A stretch of DNA of 64,000 nt from Lactarius indigo (taxonomy: Eukaryota > Basidiomycota > Agaricomycetes > Russulales > Russulaceae): positions 62,001 through 126,000 of the forward strand of contig JAFKAC010000048.1 in NCBI GenBank assembly GCA_025766275.1, written 5' to 3'. Below, in pieces: positions 47,847 to 62,431 of this stretch. Numbering within the stretch: the stretch's first letter is position 1; each line of letters starts with the position of its first letter. The position numbers and the translations under genes were made by a program. Below the pieces are notes generated by a model. It was not told the origin of the DNA. It saw only the letters and a program-made list of their open reading frames with translations, and searched no databases.

Positions 47847-48928
47847 TCAAGTAGCCCCACCTCGAAAGAGGTTCTTCAGATATCTCATCTGCTCGACCTC
47901 ATATCGACGTTCCTCAAAAGATGGCTCCCCAAAGATGTTCAAGCGTGCCACTCTGAGAAAACTCTCCGGAATGGGTATGCGTTCTGTTGAAATCGTCGTA
48001 TCCTTCATGCGTTTGCTCCGCTCAGGCTCGTCACATTCAGAACCAGGATCGACAAGTGCTTCACCGGCAGCGCGCAAAGAACCGTCGTCTGAGCGTTTTC
48101 GTTTCTTGCCGGCTACTCTTTCGCTTGGTCGTGCAGCAGATGGGCCCGCGGCGGCTGCCGGAGGCAGGGGCGGGGGCGGGGGCGAGGGCACAGCGGGAGC
48201 AGGAACGGGCTCGAAGAGGTCGATCTTGCGCGATGAGTTCCACATCGGGTCTGGTATCTCGTAGTGAGCACGCTCACGCCGCAAAGCCCGCCTCGTGGCC
48301 GGCGCACCGGAGCCATCTGCAGAGATTTGCGGGGGAGTTGGCGGAGACGCTGCAGGAGGAGGTGGGTAGGAGGAGACTGGCGTCGGCTGACGTGTTGGGG
48401 AATCCGGTGCGCTCGTTACGGATGACGTGCTGCCGCCAGTAGGTGAACTTGTGCGGTCTCGCGACGACACGCTGGGGGAACTGCAGGCAAGTGGGCGTTC
48501 CGAGAGAGGGAGGTTTTCTTTCTGAGGAGATTCGGTGCGCGCCGCGATTACTGTACTTTTCAGGGCTGGGGTGGGTTGCGGCGTGCCGCGATAGCTCGGA
48601 CGCTTTCTATCCTCCGGGTCGATGTGGAATTGCAATTTATAACTTTGATGAAGCTAAGAGCGTCGCTCGTAGCCAAAATGTCCACAACCACTCACTTTAC
48701 GTTGGTCTGGAGGTCGCGCAGGTCGTCGAGCTTCCCGACGTTGTAATGATTCATGATAGTACTTTGGTTCAGGAGTGCCGAGTGCCAGTCTAGGAGTTTT
48801 GAGTGCTCGCGAATAGTCTCTAGGATAGGGGCAAGTTGCTCTTGCAGGATGCACGCCACCATGGTTGCTACTGAGTCACTGATCTCGTTTAAATGTTCGA
48901 CTTTCACTGGCACTTCGGAAGCAGACAT
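47847..48928 (-). CDS. Protein of unknown function, disordered with short helical N-terminus
   Basis: Exons complement(48701..48928) and (47847..48653), totalling 344 aa, with a 47-bp intron (GTAAAG donor, CTTAG acceptor) in phase 0. Residues 1-75 are helix-forming and acidic (ISDSVATMVACILQEQLAPI, LDDLRDLQTN). The middle is Ser/Thr/Pro-rich with a Pro/Ala block (PSPPPPPLPPAAAAG). A basic segment (AGKKRKRSDDG) is a likely nuclear signal. The C-terminus (ERIPIPESFLRVARLNIFGEPS, FEERRYEVEQMRYLKNLF) looks folded and may be the conserved part. The start is at the ATG at 48928. The family was not recognised. Confidence 0.6.
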
Positions 48929-49695
48929 TGTTGACAAATAAGAAGAGTGGGGTCACAGAAAGTACTAGGTGTCAAATAGCGGTTGGAAGGGAGAAATGGT
49001 ACCCGAGACAACCCACCCCTACCTAGGCTTTTATGAGAACTAGTAGGCCCGTTTGTGTCGGGTTGTGGCAGCAGGGTCTAAGCGAGAGCCGCAAAGAGCA
49101 AAGAAAAGCGCCATAATTGCGTTGTTGTTCTATTTTACGACTCTCAGAATCCACAAAAAGCGAAAAGTAGGAAATATCTGCCGCCTCAAAGTGAACTCAC
49201 TGGATTCAGACTTGCGATGCGGGATCCTACTTAGACAGTGCATCTGCCAGGGGAGTCTAAAAGAATAGCCAGTGCACTAGGAGACAGCAGTGGTAAGAGA
49301 TCGTCATTCTTCTCAGACATAGTGGTGGCAGATGTTTAGCGCCAGAGTGGTGATGGTCATTTGAGTCCGTCAAGCGCATGTATTGCGTAACAAGGCTACA
49401 AAATCGATACCCGTGGCATCATCGCGGTGCGCGGTGCACCCACCTCTCGTGGCGTATTATACATGCAATTAACCGTGTATCGTAAATCGTACGCGCGCCA
49501 CAAGCACTCTACTCCTCTACACTGGCCCCGGAGGTCAACTATTGTCCTAAAAAAAATGAAATGAAAGAAAGAAAGAAAGCATTGACAGCATCGTGTATAC
49601 GCCAGCCACATAGCATACAGACATCACATTGCGCAATTACATACGTACAGGATATCCCTTGTTCTTCTTGTCTTGATTGCCACGCGGTGGCACTG
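48929..49695. other. Intergenic, no gene
   Basis: About 770 bp between the start of the unknown protein (-) and the stop of the Hog1-type kinase (-). It contains a short (GAAA)n run near 49,562. No open frame of interest. Confidence 0.5.
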
Positions 49696-51589
<1,894 letters not shown>

Positions 51590-52826
51590 TGTATTTGAGA
51601 TTGAGTGGGGAGGAGATCCAGCAATAGGGGTTTCGTGGTGGAGTGTGGTGTCTTGTGGAGCGACCAGCGAGGACGTCATGAGCGCATACACTCACGCTCG
51701 CTCCGACGTAATAAGTTACTGCACCGATTCTAATAACTCCATTAGGCATCCCTCCCGCCACCATCTCGCCTGCACCAAGATCCAAAACAAAACCTATGTC
51801 AGAGGCTGAGGTTAAATATTATTAGGCCACCAATCCTGAAGCTCCGGGACTCATGCCGACGCCTTTACCCATTGAAATGGTTTTAATCTCCGCTCCGAAT
51901 TACGAAGGTCCGCTCACATAAATACGGGTAAACAAAGGCAAATGCTAAACGAATTTATGGTAACGAAGCCGACTGGGGACTGGGACCACTTTGTCGTCGA
52001 ATCCATGCCAGTAAGATAGACAGCGCATAAACTGGGGTTTCACCGGCTCCCGTGGTCATTTTTTTTGCTCTGCTGGACCCTCGTCACAGGCCGTTCTACT
52101 TGATGGTCAAGCCGCTCCCGACGTGCCATGTTCCTTATGCACTCAAAACAAGATCGTACGTCTGTTCCCCTAGACATCGATAGTCATCAGCTTGCGTCTG
52201 GTTTTTCAGTTGAACGGTATGCTGTTTATATGTAGGGGATCGCTGGCAGCACCGGGTCCCTGTTGTTAACACCCTCTGTGGGTAAATGCGTCTGTCCTAG
52301 ACTGTGGATGCGACGATCGACCTCTGCTGGTGTGAAGGATCTCAACGCGTGTTCCTGGGCTGACCACATGTAGCCCGGAGACCAGTTGTTGGCACTTTCG
52401 AATACATGGTGTCCACCTATTTGTCCTTGGTCTCCTTCGGCTCGTGCGTGACGACCTACAGTAACATGTCGTTTATTGTTTGCATTCGCTCTCTAAGACT
52501 TCCAAAGCTTCAAGAGTCGTGCAAGTGTGCAGAATGCTAACACATCGTGAATCGAGTACGAAGAGAAACCTGAAGTAGCGGTGGGTACCGTGAAATTGCT
52601 TCGCAAACAGTCGACTGTACCCGAATTCTTTTGTTCTGAGTCTGGCCCGCTGCCTGCATCCCGACTTTGTAGTTTGTGCAACTCCTCGACGCAAGGAATC
52701 TCATCCTTCTCTAATACTAATACCAAATAGCAAATATATTTTGAAACCAGGAAGTCGTACATTCTACGTAACCATTGATATTGTACCCGCAACAAGTCTC
52801 GTGATTCCCACGTTATCCAGCCCGAC
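51590..52826. other. No gene seen
   Basis: About 1.2 kb between the Hog1 start (-) and the stop of the giant DUF3638 gene (-). It holds the Hog1 promoter and the giant gene's 3' UTR. Open frames near 52,470-52,800 (-) lack motifs. Confidence 0.5.
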
Positions 52827-55800
52827 CTACGACATAAACTCGCTGCTAGTGCTCAAGGGGCGAGCGTCTAAAACTCGTCCAAGGTGAGTCATATCATAGC
52901 CCATTCCTTTCCTTCGCAACCCCGTCAACCTCTTGAACGTAGCTATCATGCTGACAGAAAACGGCGATTCTTCGCCCGTACGATACTCCGGACGCACGAA
53001 CCCATCGACTTCGATCTGCTTCGCACCTGGATGTGCCATATGTAGCGCAAACAACACACATACCCTCTCGTATTCTTCTCTGCTGTCGAAATAGAGTTGA
53101 CCCGCAAACAGATTCAATTCCGTTCGCGTGTATGCGGGGGCTGCCCACCATGTCGCAGGCCACTCTGGGATGATGTGGAACGTGAGGTCCGAGAAGGACC
53201 GCATGGAGGCAGTGACTCGCGGTGCGTAGATATGCAGTCGCACCTTGTTGCTCTTGCGTATGGTGGGGAGCAGCTTGTTCGCATCATATGGACTAATGAC
53301 GATCGCGACGCTATTCTTCCCAAATCCGCTCGATACGACCCAATTGACGGGGCGGAGATAGTCTGTCAGGCGCTCGTCGCTGGGGTACTGGTACTTCGTT
53401 GTGGTGGCAAAATCAACCGTCGCAAGCGGAGATGGGGACCACTCTGTTGTCGAATCCAAGGCCTTGTCGATCCCGGTGGGTGCAAGCAATGGAACGATGT
53501 GCGTCAAACGCTGAGGGAGTTCTCCGGTGCGAACGAATGTGTGGATGTCGTTGCAGGTGTCATGCGTTGCGGGTTCAACCTTTGGAGGGCGCTCGACTTG
53601 ACGTTCCCGCTCAACCTCATGGTTCACCTCTCGCTCCTGCTCTTCCGCCATCCTCACATCGGCCAACTGAGTTACTCCAAGAAGATCCAGCCGACGACGC
53701 AGAGACGGTATGTCCTTTGTTTCCCGGTACAACCCAGCGTTTTGTGCCTTCGAAACCGGGTCGTACATCTCTTCCAGAGTCCTTGACTCGCGCTGTAACC
53801 AGGCACCCTTCAGGGCCGTTAGGTCACCGGTGGAACGGTATTGCTTGTACGCTGAAAATCGCCGGTGGTGGTCGACCCCTTGCTGCGCCCAGTGCGGGAG
53901 ATGGTGAGAAATATCTTCGCAAGTCTCGTGCATGGCCCATCGGAGTATGTCGATTACGCGTATGCCATCTTCGGACTCCTGGCCTCCTGTAATAAGGCCG
54001 CGAATGCAACGATCAACTTCTCCTGGTGCGAAGAACATCACCGATTGACCCTTCCCTAGCTGCCGCATCCGCATACACCCTACATCCTCTTAGCCTAATT
54101 CCCTCTCATTTGTGTAACAACTCACCTTGTAGCAGCCTATCTTTCGTGACCTTCGGCCCCAACGTGACCGCCGCGCGGGTCCCACGAGGGAGCTTCAGAT
54201 CTGTCCCTCGTGTATGTGCGTCGTCAAGGTATACGACACACTTATCCAGCTGGCGATTAAAGGGAGATGAGGTAAATGGTTCGATTGTTCCGTCCCGGGT
54301 GAGTACGGTGAGATGATCGTATTCGTCGAAAAAGATAGCCGCCGAGATATGGGGCGTAAGGTCGAGCCAGTGTCGCGCCAACTCTTGATTCTGGAGCTCT
54401 AGCATTTGTGCGCCAACGTCCAATAATACTCGTATTGCAGGGTCTTGTCTGACTAATCGCTGCAAGAAAGCTTCCGCAGATTCGCGTTCGCCGTTGTCAC
54501 CTTCGGTACACTCGTAGTGGCTGTTTTCTGGCTGGAGAAGGTACTGCAAGACAAGGGCATTGGTGCTCAACTGGGAGATGGGATCCTCCTGAGTTATCGA
54601 TGTCGGCAAGAGATACCGGTTGTCGTTGGTGCCGCTGAAACCGGTTATGACATTTGATTTGTCCTCTACCAGATCCCAGGCTGACGTGGAAAGTTTGTGG
54701 GGGAACTCCTTGGCTGCGCGAGGAAAGACTACTTGGGATAGATAGAAATCTATGATTCTTGTATTCCTCGAGAATAGCGGAACGAGGTGTTCGTCGACCT
54801 GAGCGTTGTCGTCCGTATTTACGCCGTTAATCTGCCGCAGCGAATTAGGAATGTCTTGCCCATATTTGACCCATTGGTCGTATTCCATGTTGGGATTATC
54901 GAGCTTGTTGAGAAGACCGAAGCACTGGAGCACTTGTTCCTTTGTTAAGCCGCCATAGTAATAGCTAAGGCAAGTTAGCGCGATGGCCACGTCCGGGTGA
55001 CCAAATTCGGCTCTCAAGCTTGGCACGTCCTGCAATCACCATTAGCAGCGTTCCTTGGTTGGACCGCCGGATGGGCTTACCTTTGCACGGTATGGGACGG
55101 CTAATAGGGTCCTGCTTGGATCGAGACCATAGTCGACTCTCCACCGGCGTTCCTTCAGCACGTAGGCAAGGACCCCTTCGCCTTCAACCAGGAGCCCGCG
55201 GAGCAAAAGAATTCCACTCCATAAAGTTGTTCCGGCGCAACGCGAATGGACCAACATACGGTCCTCGACAGAAACTTCCTTCTGGGTGATGAAAAGGCGA
55301 GTGGCCTCTTGAATTGAGGGCGAGAGAACAGCTAGTGAAAGGGTGGATAAAGCGCCTTCAAGGGCATCTTTGGCAATGAGTGAAGAGATCTCTCGAGAAA
55401 CCTTTCGATCGAGGACTCGCATGGTAGGAAATCCTTTCTCGGCTTGGTCGAGCTCGAACATCTGCGGAAAACTGGAGTGCAACTGCGCGGCGTGTTTTCG
55501 TAATAGACCGAACACTTGCTGTGTCGTGGACCAACGATTTGGGTGATCTTCAACAGGCATTTGCTCGCCCGCGGTGTAGACTAATTGATACCGAGCGTGC
55601 AGGATCTCGTCGCTTTCGTCGAGCACATCGCGCGATCCGTTGGCTAACCAGTCCTGTAGGACGTTGAGTTCTGTGGCGACGAGGGATTTCTTGGGGTCGT
55701 CGTAGGATGTCATGAGAGTATCGATGCACATCAACTTTTGCGAGAGTAGATGTTCGGGTTGGACTACGAGAATCCCACCCCCGGCAGCACATTGTCTATA

Positions 55801-58800
55801 TAGGGCGCTGATCCTCTGGACCATAGAGATATCCATCCGAAGATTCCGAGAGAATGGAACATAGAAAATACGTCGATCAGCGAGACCAGAAAGTCGGCCG
55901 AGTAGCAGTTGGAACATTTGATTCGATAGAGGTTTGAGCGTCACGATTCTCGCGAGTCGGGAACCGTCCGCCAGCGTCGCAGCAACGAGAGGTACGATAA
56001 CAGACGACTTTCCCTCTCCCATGTTGAGTTGAAATGATGCACTGCGCTGGCATGAAGGAAATATCATCTCTTGTGCGATGTCTAGCTGGAGTTGACGCGC
56101 CAAAAAGTTTGCATCAATCTAATAACACCGCCTGTCAGCGCTTGCGTGTTTTTTGGGGGAAATGAACTTACTTGGATCAGGAGCCAGTCGGGAGAACAAA
56201 TTGGAGCCGCGGCCACTTCCTCGCACGAGGTTTGTGCTTCCTTGAGGAGTTCTTCGTCCCGGCTTTTCAAAAAAAGCTCGAACAGGCGCTGCGATTGCTG
56301 ATATTTGAGAAACGCTACTGCGTAGCTGATGATGAGAAGTTTCCATTGATCGGCTAGCGTGTGAACACGATCCCTTGAGAGCTCTCGTAGGATGGATCGC
56401 GGCGTTATTCGAGGCCAAAGACCCGAAATACCAACGACATATTCTAGCTTCTGAGATGGGGCTAGAGCCTTTGAAAGCTCAGAAAATATCGCGTCCTTCT
56501 TTTCAGAGCACAGGTCGCGATATCGGAGTAAAGCTTCTTTAGGAGGAACGCTGCGCTGAACGAGGAAAGAAGCCCTTTTTCTTAGCAAATCGCCGTAACT
56601 CTTGTTCAGGTCGTCTCCGTAGAGCTGTAGTAACGGCTCCCGAGAATTCCGGAGCTCCTGAATAAGAGAACTGAGGCCATCTTCCCCTGTTGGTAGTGAG
56701 TTACTTTCAGTCGCTATCGTCGCAATAGTGGATGGTATAGCGCAGCTGGACGATGGTTGTTCGCGAGTCGGTGGGCGTGAGAAGTTGGCTCGAGACATCA
56801 GTACTTCTCGAAGTGAAGGAGATGACGCTTTTGGTGGCCTCGCGCTAAAGTGGGGAGAAAACACGTAGGGTGCTTCAGGTGGAATACTGGACCCGTAACG
56901 GCTCGAAATGATGGTCTGTAGATTATTTATATGGGCCCTGAAATCGATATTTTGGGAAACCGATTGCAGGTAACTCTCGACGCGTTCCCTGCAACCTTGT
57001 GTGTCGAACCATTGTTGCGGAAGATCGTAGTGTCTCCTGGGCCACTGTTCTACTATAGATTGTGCAGCCAATTGCTCTTCGTGATGGATGATCCTGAAAT
57101 ATTCCCTGTTTCGCTCCTCAGCCGCCCGTTCCCAGTCGGTTGCTTGCACCCCCAAACTTTGCGCCGGAGTTTGATGTATCGGACGACGAAAATAACATAT
57201 CATATCTCGCAAACGTGCGCGGTCTGGGTTCGTGCCATCTGAAAGCAAATAGTGGGGTATTGAAGGGCGTGTAAGACCACGGAGCCTTTGGTCTGTTGCA
57301 AAAATTAGAACAAGCGGAACGATATCTGCACTGTCGGAACTGCTGAAGCTTGCCGAGGAGAGGCTGAACGCCAGTTTGATCTTTGACTCTTGAGGATCGC
57401 GATATAACGCCTCCTGACATATGTCATATATGCCAAGCCAGTCCTTTGCGGCGTTGACAGAAAACCAGTACCGACTGTAGCGTAGTGAAATATGCTCTTG
57501 GGCCGGGCCAATTAATCTCCACGACTGCATTTCATCCCATAGCTTGAGCCATTTATGCGGAAGACAGGGCTGAGCGTTCCATACAGACCATGACGTCTGG
57601 TAGGCGGCATGTTCAGCGCTTCCCGCATCAGCTACGTCACGTGACGCATATATGGTGTCCTCCGGAATTGAAGAGGACGAATACCGTGAGCTTTGCAAGT
57701 CGTGTGGGTAGTATACCCTGTTACGAGAAGCGGCGCGGTTCAGCAACGAATCGTCTCGACGACGAATATCGAAGTCGGCGGGTTTGTCGTAAAGCGCCTC
57801 CACTGCACGTGCGTGATCGAGAATGGAAAGTACGGTTGCGTGAAAGTCGTGGTGCTGTGAGAGGACAGGAAGGTCGTTCCATTCCACCGTAATCATCGAC
57901 TGTAGATGTGGCGGGTAATATACTCTGCTTGGTGTCAAGTCGCTTAGGAGGTCCAAGAACTTTGCGTCATCCTTGCTTAGTCTTTGAAACGACAGAAAAG
58001 CGGCGCTTTGCAACATGTTCAGGGATTCTTCAGTTCCAGTATGCCCAAGTAGAGGGTCGGGGAGGCAGTGGCTGGTGAGCGCGTGCAAATAACATTGGTA
58101 TAGCTTGCTACGCAGGCTCACATTTCCGGTGAGGCGTCCCAGATCGGTGTCGATAGTGTACTCATGCCAGTGGACATGCCGCGCCGTTCCCGTCTTTATG
58201 GAGACACTGGTGAAGTCGCCATTCAAGCCAAATTCGACATCTCCTTGTGGAATGATGACGCGTCGGGACATCTCCGGACACCCTTTGCTCGGACGCAAGA
58301 CAAGTTGATTTTTGAGTCCAAACATAGTTCCGGAAGACTGAAAATCATCAACGACGTAGCCCGGCGTGCTTCGACACTCCAATTCTGAGTTCGGATTGAC
58401 GAAGAATACAAGGCGCAATCGATTGAGGGAAGCTTCTAGCGCTCGGTTGGTGCACGTGATGACAATATGCTCCGGAGATTCGAGTACAGAGAGTAGGCGG
58501 GATACCATTTGAAATGTGGAGGAACGAATATCAATTAGGTCGACTGTGGTGGCGCTACCACCAGAGATTTTGCGGGATAGGAACCGGGGATAATCTGTAA
58601 GGATCGAGAGCCGCCAATTAGACGGATCTGGAGTCCAAGGGGATTCAACGGGGCGGAATTCAACTTCTCCGGTGCCGAGGTCGAGCCAGTGTACATAGTC
58701 ATCCACGAAAGGCTTCGGGAAGTCGCCAACGAATACCGCACGTGGAACCAATTGTAAGAGTCGAGAGTCTTCTGGTAACCGAGCTTGCAGTATTAGATCT

Positions 58801-61800
58801 CGATCACGTAGCGAAAAGTATATCTTTAGCTCATACTATTAGTCGCTTCCTGACACCAACGATGACAATAACTCACCCGATACCCTGACACATTCGACCG
58901 AGCCATAAATTCCATGCCAGGGACGTCGCCGGGAATTATGTCCAGAATCCGCTGCAAAGAGTACATGAGCACCTGCGAACCAAAATAGCGATAACACTCA
59001 CAGTTCCTAGGACGCTTTCATATGTGGAATGTCCAATGATCTCTTGCGGAAGTCTTCCAAGGGGATTTCCACCAATGAGTAATTGCCCGGTCAAAATGTT
59101 TAGATGAACTTCTTGTCCACCTTCCACGCGACAGGAGATCCACCGCGAGTTATGATTAGGAAGCACGTGCCAATCAGAAGAGGTCTGCCGACGGAACCCT
59201 TTCCATACGTTTGCGAGGCCGTCATCGAAGCCCATTGGGTTCAACCGTACGCCTTGTAGGAGAATTGGCTCAAGCAGATGAAGTAGCCGGCGATGGCGAT
59301 TGAGGAGTCGAGTTAGATAACCAGAGTCGTCGTCTTTAAGAGTCGGTGGGGTGTTGTCGTGAACGACTACTGCGCAATGCACAGCTATGGCGAAATCCGA
59401 GTTACTAGACAGCGCCCATGGGATATGCTCCGGGCGAACATCGTAGGTGGAGAGACATGTAGTCGCCAATATACATAGCCGTCGATGCAGGTCGTTGCGC
59501 GTCTTTTCGTCGTCGGCAGTTTCCAGCTTCGAACTAAGCTCGCCAATCCACCTATGTACTACACTCCGGACCTCCCGCAATAGCATGCATGCGCTTCGAC
59601 AAATATCGGGATCGAGCGCAGAAGAGAGGAGGCGGCTGGTAAGGAGAGCTAGAGAATGTTGAGTCAAAGGCAGCACGCGACAAAGAGTGGAGTCTGACAT
59701 ACCAATTGTTCTGACGGTGACTTCCTCTTGCCAGTTGGCTTTTATTCTTCCAAGCAGGGCCTCTAGTTCTTTTAGGAGTGTCCTTCCGAAACTTGGGTAG
59801 CCAAGATCGGTGTGCCATTCGCGCTCCCCGTCCGACAGCGGGCCAAGTTGCCATGCTGCTTGGGTGATCAGCGTATGTACCTCCTCGCGGCGAAGTGAGA
59901 GCGAAGGCGACGACAGTTCCCTTGCTATGTTCAACCATTGCAAACGTGGCCCGCTGCGCAACCCAGCAAACGCCATATACTCATGAAGGCTCAGCTCCAG
60001 GGGACAGTCAGCCTGAGCGGCGATCACCTCATTCGACGTATGGTGCGTTCCAGAAACAAAGGAGTGGACCTTGTCGTACGGAGATGAGATGGGGATAGGA
60101 GGTGTGCAGAACCTTGTGAGGGTAGATCCAAGAAAAGGCCGTGCTGCCCACGAGTTGGCCTTGCGGTCATACAATTTGAAAGATAACCCGTTGTTGAGTA
60201 AGACATCAGAATCGTCTGCAGGAATCCCGACACTCTTGTAATGGCTTTGGTCGGAGAACGATTTTGTGGTGGACGCAATCGTGATCCGGTGGTATTCATG
60301 ACGCACTGCGCAATAGCTTAGACCAGAGTAGGCATCTAATAAAAGTTTGGGTTCAGCATAATCAGCAGCGTTGGGCGATCCTATGTCGTAGAGAATCTTG
60401 TAGGTTATCTCCCGCCACGTGGAAAACGCGCGTGGTGGAGAAAGCTCGAAGACTACAAACTGGGCTTGGAGTGTTGCTTGCGGGAGTGGCCATTCATGGA
60501 CGGTAATCCTCAGCCCATCAGCCTCGGCGTTCGTTTGACATTTTTGGCAATACTGTCTCCACGGCGAGCTGCTAGTCCAGCAAGTATGTTCCATCCTTGA
60601 TTCCTTGTTCTTCAGTGATCGTCGCCTTTCATTTAAGACTCTCAGCTCGGTACGCTTTTCCTCTCGCTCCCGCAACGCACGTCGGTAGATATCGGCGTAG
60701 AGTTGTTGTAACTGTGGAGAATCACCGTAGTATCGCACAGCGAACGAAAGTTCAGTGGCATTGTCGGAAAAAATGGACGTCGGGTAGGAGGCTTGGTCGT
60801 GTCGCTGCAAAATATACTTTTCAATGAGTTCGGCACGACGCAGGGAACCAGAGCGACGAAGGAGTAGAGGATGAAGGAAGTCTCGAGGAATTTCCGGTGA
60901 ATAAGAACTTATGAGGGGGCACTGGCGGATAGCTAAGGTATCCAGTGCTTTCCAAAGATCCATGATGGTCAAAATCATAACGGAGTTCTCCTCGGGATTG
61001 GCTCCGTAGATACTCTTCGCATTGGCGAAATACTGTTCGACACAGGAAGCGATTACGCCTGAAGCGTCGTCGCCATGCGGAAATGAATCGACCCAAGAAT
61101 CCAGATATCTCTCGACGGACAACTCAAAGTCCGCGAGAGCAATGTGCCTATCGTTGGCAACAGCTGAGTCGAGTTGGCCGCCTGAAAATCGACGAAAGTC
61201 GGTTGTATCAGCGAGACGTGGCTGGTGGGAAGGGTTAAATGGCTTCGGCGAGTAGCTGTGAGACGATGGATCAAGTGCTTTCATGACGTATGAGCGTGAG
61301 TTGTTGAGAGTGATTGCGGTGTCCCTGATGAAGCCTAGCTCATCGGGGTCCCACGGCGGTGAAGTCGACTGGATCTTCTGGAAACTTGTCCATCGATTCT
61401 GAAGAAGCTCCTCGGTCTCCTTTGCCGTGTCGTGTACAACTTGATAGACCCCGTCCGAAACAGCGGGACCCATCTTCGAAAGACGTCGCGCCATCTTGAC
61501 CCTCATCAAATAGAGCGCCTCGCTTGGAAAGCCCCTTTGGACGCAGATTCGGAGGATGTGGGCATGGAAAAAGAGCATAAACGTCTTGTACATGCCACGA
61601 TCTAGGGATGTTTGCAGGGCTACCTTGATGACCAGCCACAAAGGCGATCGGCGCCACGGTTTGTAGGCATCTTTCCAAAGTACCTCGTCCGCTATCCGTT
61701 TCGTGATACGATCTACAGAGGCAGGTTGACCAAAGCCTCTTAGAATACCCACTAACAGTTCGGATATATATCGTGGGTGAGCGCTCTCGCGGACCTCGCG

Positions 61801-62431
61801 TACAGTAGATCCCGCCTTCGTGGTAGTCGCAGTGGAATCCAACACATCGATGTCCATTTGAATGAGAAATGAGGCGAGCTCCGGAAGAAAATACGTGTTG
61901 TAAAATATCTCAGGGGAGACTTGGACTGCAGGTCCGGGATAGGAGCAAAGGAGCTTTCCGCTGGTGGACATCACGACGCTGGCTTGCGGGGAGACCTCGA
62001 AGATCTCGAATCGAACGTGATCGATAAGCACGCGAACTATAACAGCAGCGTTCTGAGCTCGAACGTGCATTACAAATATATCTGAAAGCGAAGGTAAATA
62101 GCGATGCGACATGCGAGTGGTAATCAGGCCCACCTCCGACGGCAAGATCTGATAAGATGCCTTCGAGTTCCGCTTCTATCAGCGGGGCCCTTGCAGACCG
62201 GTGGACGGATCTCATCATCTTCTGCACACGGGTCCACACGAGTTTCTTGGAGGGGGGGAGGTACTGGTGGAAAGCTGCTGCAGCGTGTATGAGGATGTGG
62301 CACAATGCCACATTCGCCCCACGTTCGGCTTCCACTTCTGGGGCCTTTTGGGGAAGCTCCGGGGGAAGGAACACATGCTCAAATACAGAGCGCAAGACAT
62401 CAGAATCAATATCAGTGAGTGAGAGGGACAT
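52827..62431 (-). CDS. Giant DUF3638/DUF3645 protein with a P-loop
   Basis: Exons complement: 62134..62431, 59002..62081, 58877..58951, 56172..58823, 55081..56118, 55029..54126, 52827..54079, totalling 3,099 aa with all phases exact. Fungal proteins of this size and order carry an N-terminal domain of unknown function, then DUF3638 and DUF3645. From about residue 2040: FLARQLQLDIAQEMIFPS, a Walker A-like MGEGKSSVIVPLVAA (~2067), RIVTLKPLSNQMFQLLLGRL and FYVPFSRNL. DUF3645 follows across an intron (TLLAVPYRAKDVPSLRAEFG, ALTCLSYYYGGLTKEQV), then MRMRQLGKGQSVMFFAPGEVD. The GEGKS loop suggests an ATPase or SecA/helicase-like fold. Some databases label relatives ubiquitin hydrolases, but I see no USP cysteine or histidine boxes. 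The start is at the ATG at 62431. Confidence 0.9.
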
